Origin: Nostocoides japonicum T1-X7
Lineage (GTDB): Bacteria; Actinomycetota; Actinomycetes; Actinomycetales; Dermatophilaceae
Assembly (NCBI RefSeq): GCF_001046855.1
Contig: NZ_HF570958.1
Coordinates: 1,612,631-1,645,760, forward strand
DNA length: 33,130 bases
Reading direction: 5' to 3'
In this document: piece by piece, positions 31,501 through 33,130 of the stretch
Position numbering within the stretch: position 1 is the first letter of the stretch
Layout of the letters: each line of letters begins with the position of its first letter
The notes under the pieces: generated by a model
Seen by the model: only the letters and a program-made list of their open reading frames with translations
The model's database searches: none
Told to the model about the DNA's origin: nothing
Translations under genes and position numbers: made by a program

Positions 31501-32994
31501 ATGAACCTCGCCGACCTCCTCCTCCGCACCGCCGAGCGGCATCCCGAGCGTGCCGCGCTCCGACTGGACGACTCCGTCGTGCGCTACGCCGACCTCGACG
31601 AGGCGAGTGCCCGAGTCGCCGGCCTGCTCGCCGACCGTGGCCTCGTCGCCGGGGACCGCGTCGGCGTCATGCTCCCCAACGTCCCGCAGTTCGCCGTCGT
31701 CTACTACGGCATCCTCCGGGCGGGCGGCGTCGTCGTCCCGATGAACCCGCTGCTCAAGGCCCGGGAGGTCGGCTACTACGTCGCGGACTCCGGCGCCCGG
31801 CTCGTGTTCGCCTGGGAGTGGGCGGTGGAGGAGGCGACGGCCGGCGCGGGCGACGTCGAGGTCGTCGCGATCGCCCCCCACACGACGGCCGCCTCCCTGT
31901 CCGGTGCCGAGCCCGCCACCGCGGTCGTCGAGCGCGCGCCCTCGGACACGGCCGTCATCCTCTACACCTCGGGCACGACGGGGCACCCGAAGGGGGCCGA
32001 GCTGACCCACGGCAACCTGACCCGCAACGTCGAGGTGACCCAGTCCGACCTGCTCCACCTCACCGGCGACGACGTCGTCTTCGGCGGGCTGCCGCTGTTC
32101 CACTCCTTCGGCCAGACGTGCACGCTGAACGTCGCGATGGCGGCCGGCGCGAGCGTCGTCCTCCTCCCGCGGTTCGACGCCCGGGCCACCGTCGAGCTGC
32201 TCGCCCGGCACGGGGTGACGGTGTTCGCGGGGGTGCCCACGATGTACTCGGCGCTCGTCGCCCTGGAGGACCTCCCTCCGCTGCCCCGCCTGCGGCTCGC
32301 CGTCTCCGGCGGCGCCGCCCTGCCGGTCGAGGTGCTGGGCCGGTTCGAGGAGCGGTTCGGCTGCGCCCTTCTCGAGGGCTACGGGCTCTCGGAGACCTCA
32401 CCGGTGGCGTCCTTCAACCGTCCCGACGCGCCGCGAACCCCCGGGTCGATCGGTATGCCGGTGAGCGGGGTGGAGATGCACGTCGTCGACGACGACGGGG
32501 TGCCGGTCGAGGTCGGCGCGGTCGGAGAGATCGCGATCCGCGGGCACAACGTCATGAAGGGCTACTGGAACAAGCCGGACGCGACCGCCGCCGCCCTCTC
32601 GGAGGACGGCTGGTTCCGCACGGGCGACGTGGGGCGCCGCGACGAGGAGGGCCGCTTCTTCATCGTCGACCGCAAGAAGGACCTCGTCATCAGGGGCGGG
32701 TTCAACGTCTACCCGCGGGAGATCGAGGAGGTGCTCTACGAGCACCCCGACGTCAACGAGGCGGCCGTCGTCGGGATCCCCCACGCCACCCTCGGCGAGG
32801 AGATCGGGGCCGCGGTCGTGCTCCGCGCCGGCGCCACTGCCACCGCCGAGGAGCTGCGGGCATACGTCAAGCTCCGCGTCGCGCCGTACAAGTACCCTCG
32901 CCTGGTCTGGTTGCTGGACACGTTGCCCAAGGGCCCCACGGGAAAGATCCTCAAACGCGAGATCGTCCCCCCGACCGCCGCAGAGCAGGAGTGA
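31501..32994 (+). CDS. AMP-forming acyl-CoA ligase (FadD3/FCS-like)
   Basis: 497-aa ligase of the medium-length acyl/aryl-CoA synthetase group. Motifs are LYTSGTTGHPKGAELTH (ATP/AMP loop), LLEGYGLSETSP (A5), TGDVGRRDEEG (A7), DRKKDLVIRGGFNVYPREIEE (A8) and the catalytic lysine in LPKGPTGKILKREI (A10). ATG 31501 is preceded only by a weak GAGAGAG. It is divergent from pucR, and the next gene starts 5 bp after its stop, so they form an operon. It would activate a fatty or aromatic acid; in context the acid may be the one freed by the amidohydrolase or C45 enzyme. Confidence 0.93.
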   Translation: MNLADLLLRTAERHPERAALRLDDSVVRYADLDEASARVAGLLADRGLVAGDRVGVMLPNVPQFAVVYYGILRAGGVVVPMNPLLKAREVGYYVADSGARLVFAWEWAVEEATAGAGDVEVVAIAPHTTAASLSGAEPATAVVERAPSDTAVILYTSGTTGHPKGAELTHGNLTRNVEVTQSDLLHLTGDDVVFGGLPLFHSFGQTCTLNVAMAAGASVVLLPRFDARATVELLARHGVTVFAGVPTMYSALVALEDLPPLPRLRLAVSGGAALPVEVLGRFEERFGCALLEGYGLSETSPVASFNRPDAPRTPGSIGMPVSGVEMHVVDDDGVPVEVGAVGEIAIRGHNVMKGYWNKPDATAAALSEDGWFRTGDVGRRDEEGRFFIVDRKKDLVIRGGFNVYPREIEEVLYEHPDVNEAAVVGIPHATLGEEIGAAVVLRAGATATAEELRAYVKLRVAPYKYPRLVWLLDTLPKGPTGKILKREIVPPTAAEQE

Positions 32995-32999
32995 GCCCG

Positions 33000-33130
33000 A
33001 TGCCGACGACCAAGGACCAGGGCCGACTGGCCGAAGCAGCCGCACCCCTCGACGCCCTCCTCGTCGAGGCCGCGCACCACCCGCTGCGCCGGTTCCTCCC
33101 CGACCTGTCCACGGGGCGGTGGGCGGCGTC
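33000..33130 (+). CDS. N-terminus of a probable PHA-synthase-like alpha/beta hydrolase (cut by window edge)
   Basis: Open frame from ATG 33000 to the right edge, 43 complete codons: MPTTKDQGRLAEAAAPLDAL..., then HHPLRRFLPDLSTGRWAA. The pattern xPLRRFLPDxSxxRxAA resembles the N-terminus of actinobacterial alpha/beta hydrolases annotated as poly(3-hydroxyalkanoate) synthase relatives. Too little is present to see a catalytic motif, so this is a pattern-based guess. It starts 5 bp after the acyl-CoA ligase stop and is surely co-transcribed with it. Confidence 0.5.
   Translation, partial: MPTTKDQGRLAEAAAPLDALLVEAAHHPLRRFLPDLSTGRWAA

Overview
The window is high-GC DNA (G/C-ending codons, GTG starts, hairpin terminators without U-tracts) from an actinobacterium. 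The gene families (PucR, ROK and TetR regulators, MFS sugar porter with GH65, MFS-USP fusion) suggest Micrococcales, possibly Intrasporangiaceae; the family-level guess is weak. It is densely coded, with no RNA gene, insertion sequence, phage gene or CRISPR array. I see 27 protein genes, one of them frameshifted and one cut by the right edge.

Layout. (1) 1-4719: a dynamin-type GTPase whose N-terminus is built from five 27-bp tandem repeats, a convergent TRIC/UPF0126 membrane protein, and an MFS exporter whose C-terminal universal-stress domain has been knocked out of frame by one base. (2) 4741-13721: a catabolic island with two TetR repressors sharing an identical DNA-reading segment, a Bfd-type [2Fe-2S] ferredoxin, an alpha/beta hydrolase, an ACS-family MFS importer, a D-2-hydroxyacid dehydrogenase, a class II aldolase-family protein, an acyl-CoA ligase and an FMN-dependent alpha-hydroxyacid oxidase. 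The palindrome CTAAGC-N4-GCTTAG occurs four times here, plus one degenerate copy, always just upstream of a gene or operon. One copy fills the spacer of a consensus-like promoter. The island therefore reads as a single TetR regulon for an organic acid that enters by MFS and is processed as an acyl-CoA and/or 2-hydroxyacid. (3) 13835-21107, all minus strand: ROK repressor, MFS sugar porter, PfkB kinase, GH65 phosphorylase and beta-phosphoglucomutase-type HAD, a cytoplasmic phosphorolytic disaccharide pathway. (4) 21174-30081, all minus strand: amidohydrolase, two permeases, two ATPases and a binding lipoprotein of a peptide-type ABC importer, a TetR regulator and a penicillin-acyltransferase-like (C45) Ntn hydrolase. 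Nearly every junction overlaps by 1-4 nt. The promoter in front has its -35 inside a perfect 8+8 palindrome. A PucR regulator lies just upstream. (5) 31501-33130: an acyl-CoA ligase divergent from pucR, followed by the start of a probable PHA-synthase-like alpha/beta hydrolase.

The two candidates for an undescribed system are the TetR-palindrome regulon in region 2 and the amidohydrolase/ABC/C45 operon in region 4. The second looks like uptake and deacylation of an N-acylated compound, with the freed acyl chain possibly activated by the neighbouring acyl-CoA ligase. The substrates of both are inference. Independently, the hexamer GCATAC/GTATGC is conspicuously frequent: 36 copies located by eye, spread over both strands.
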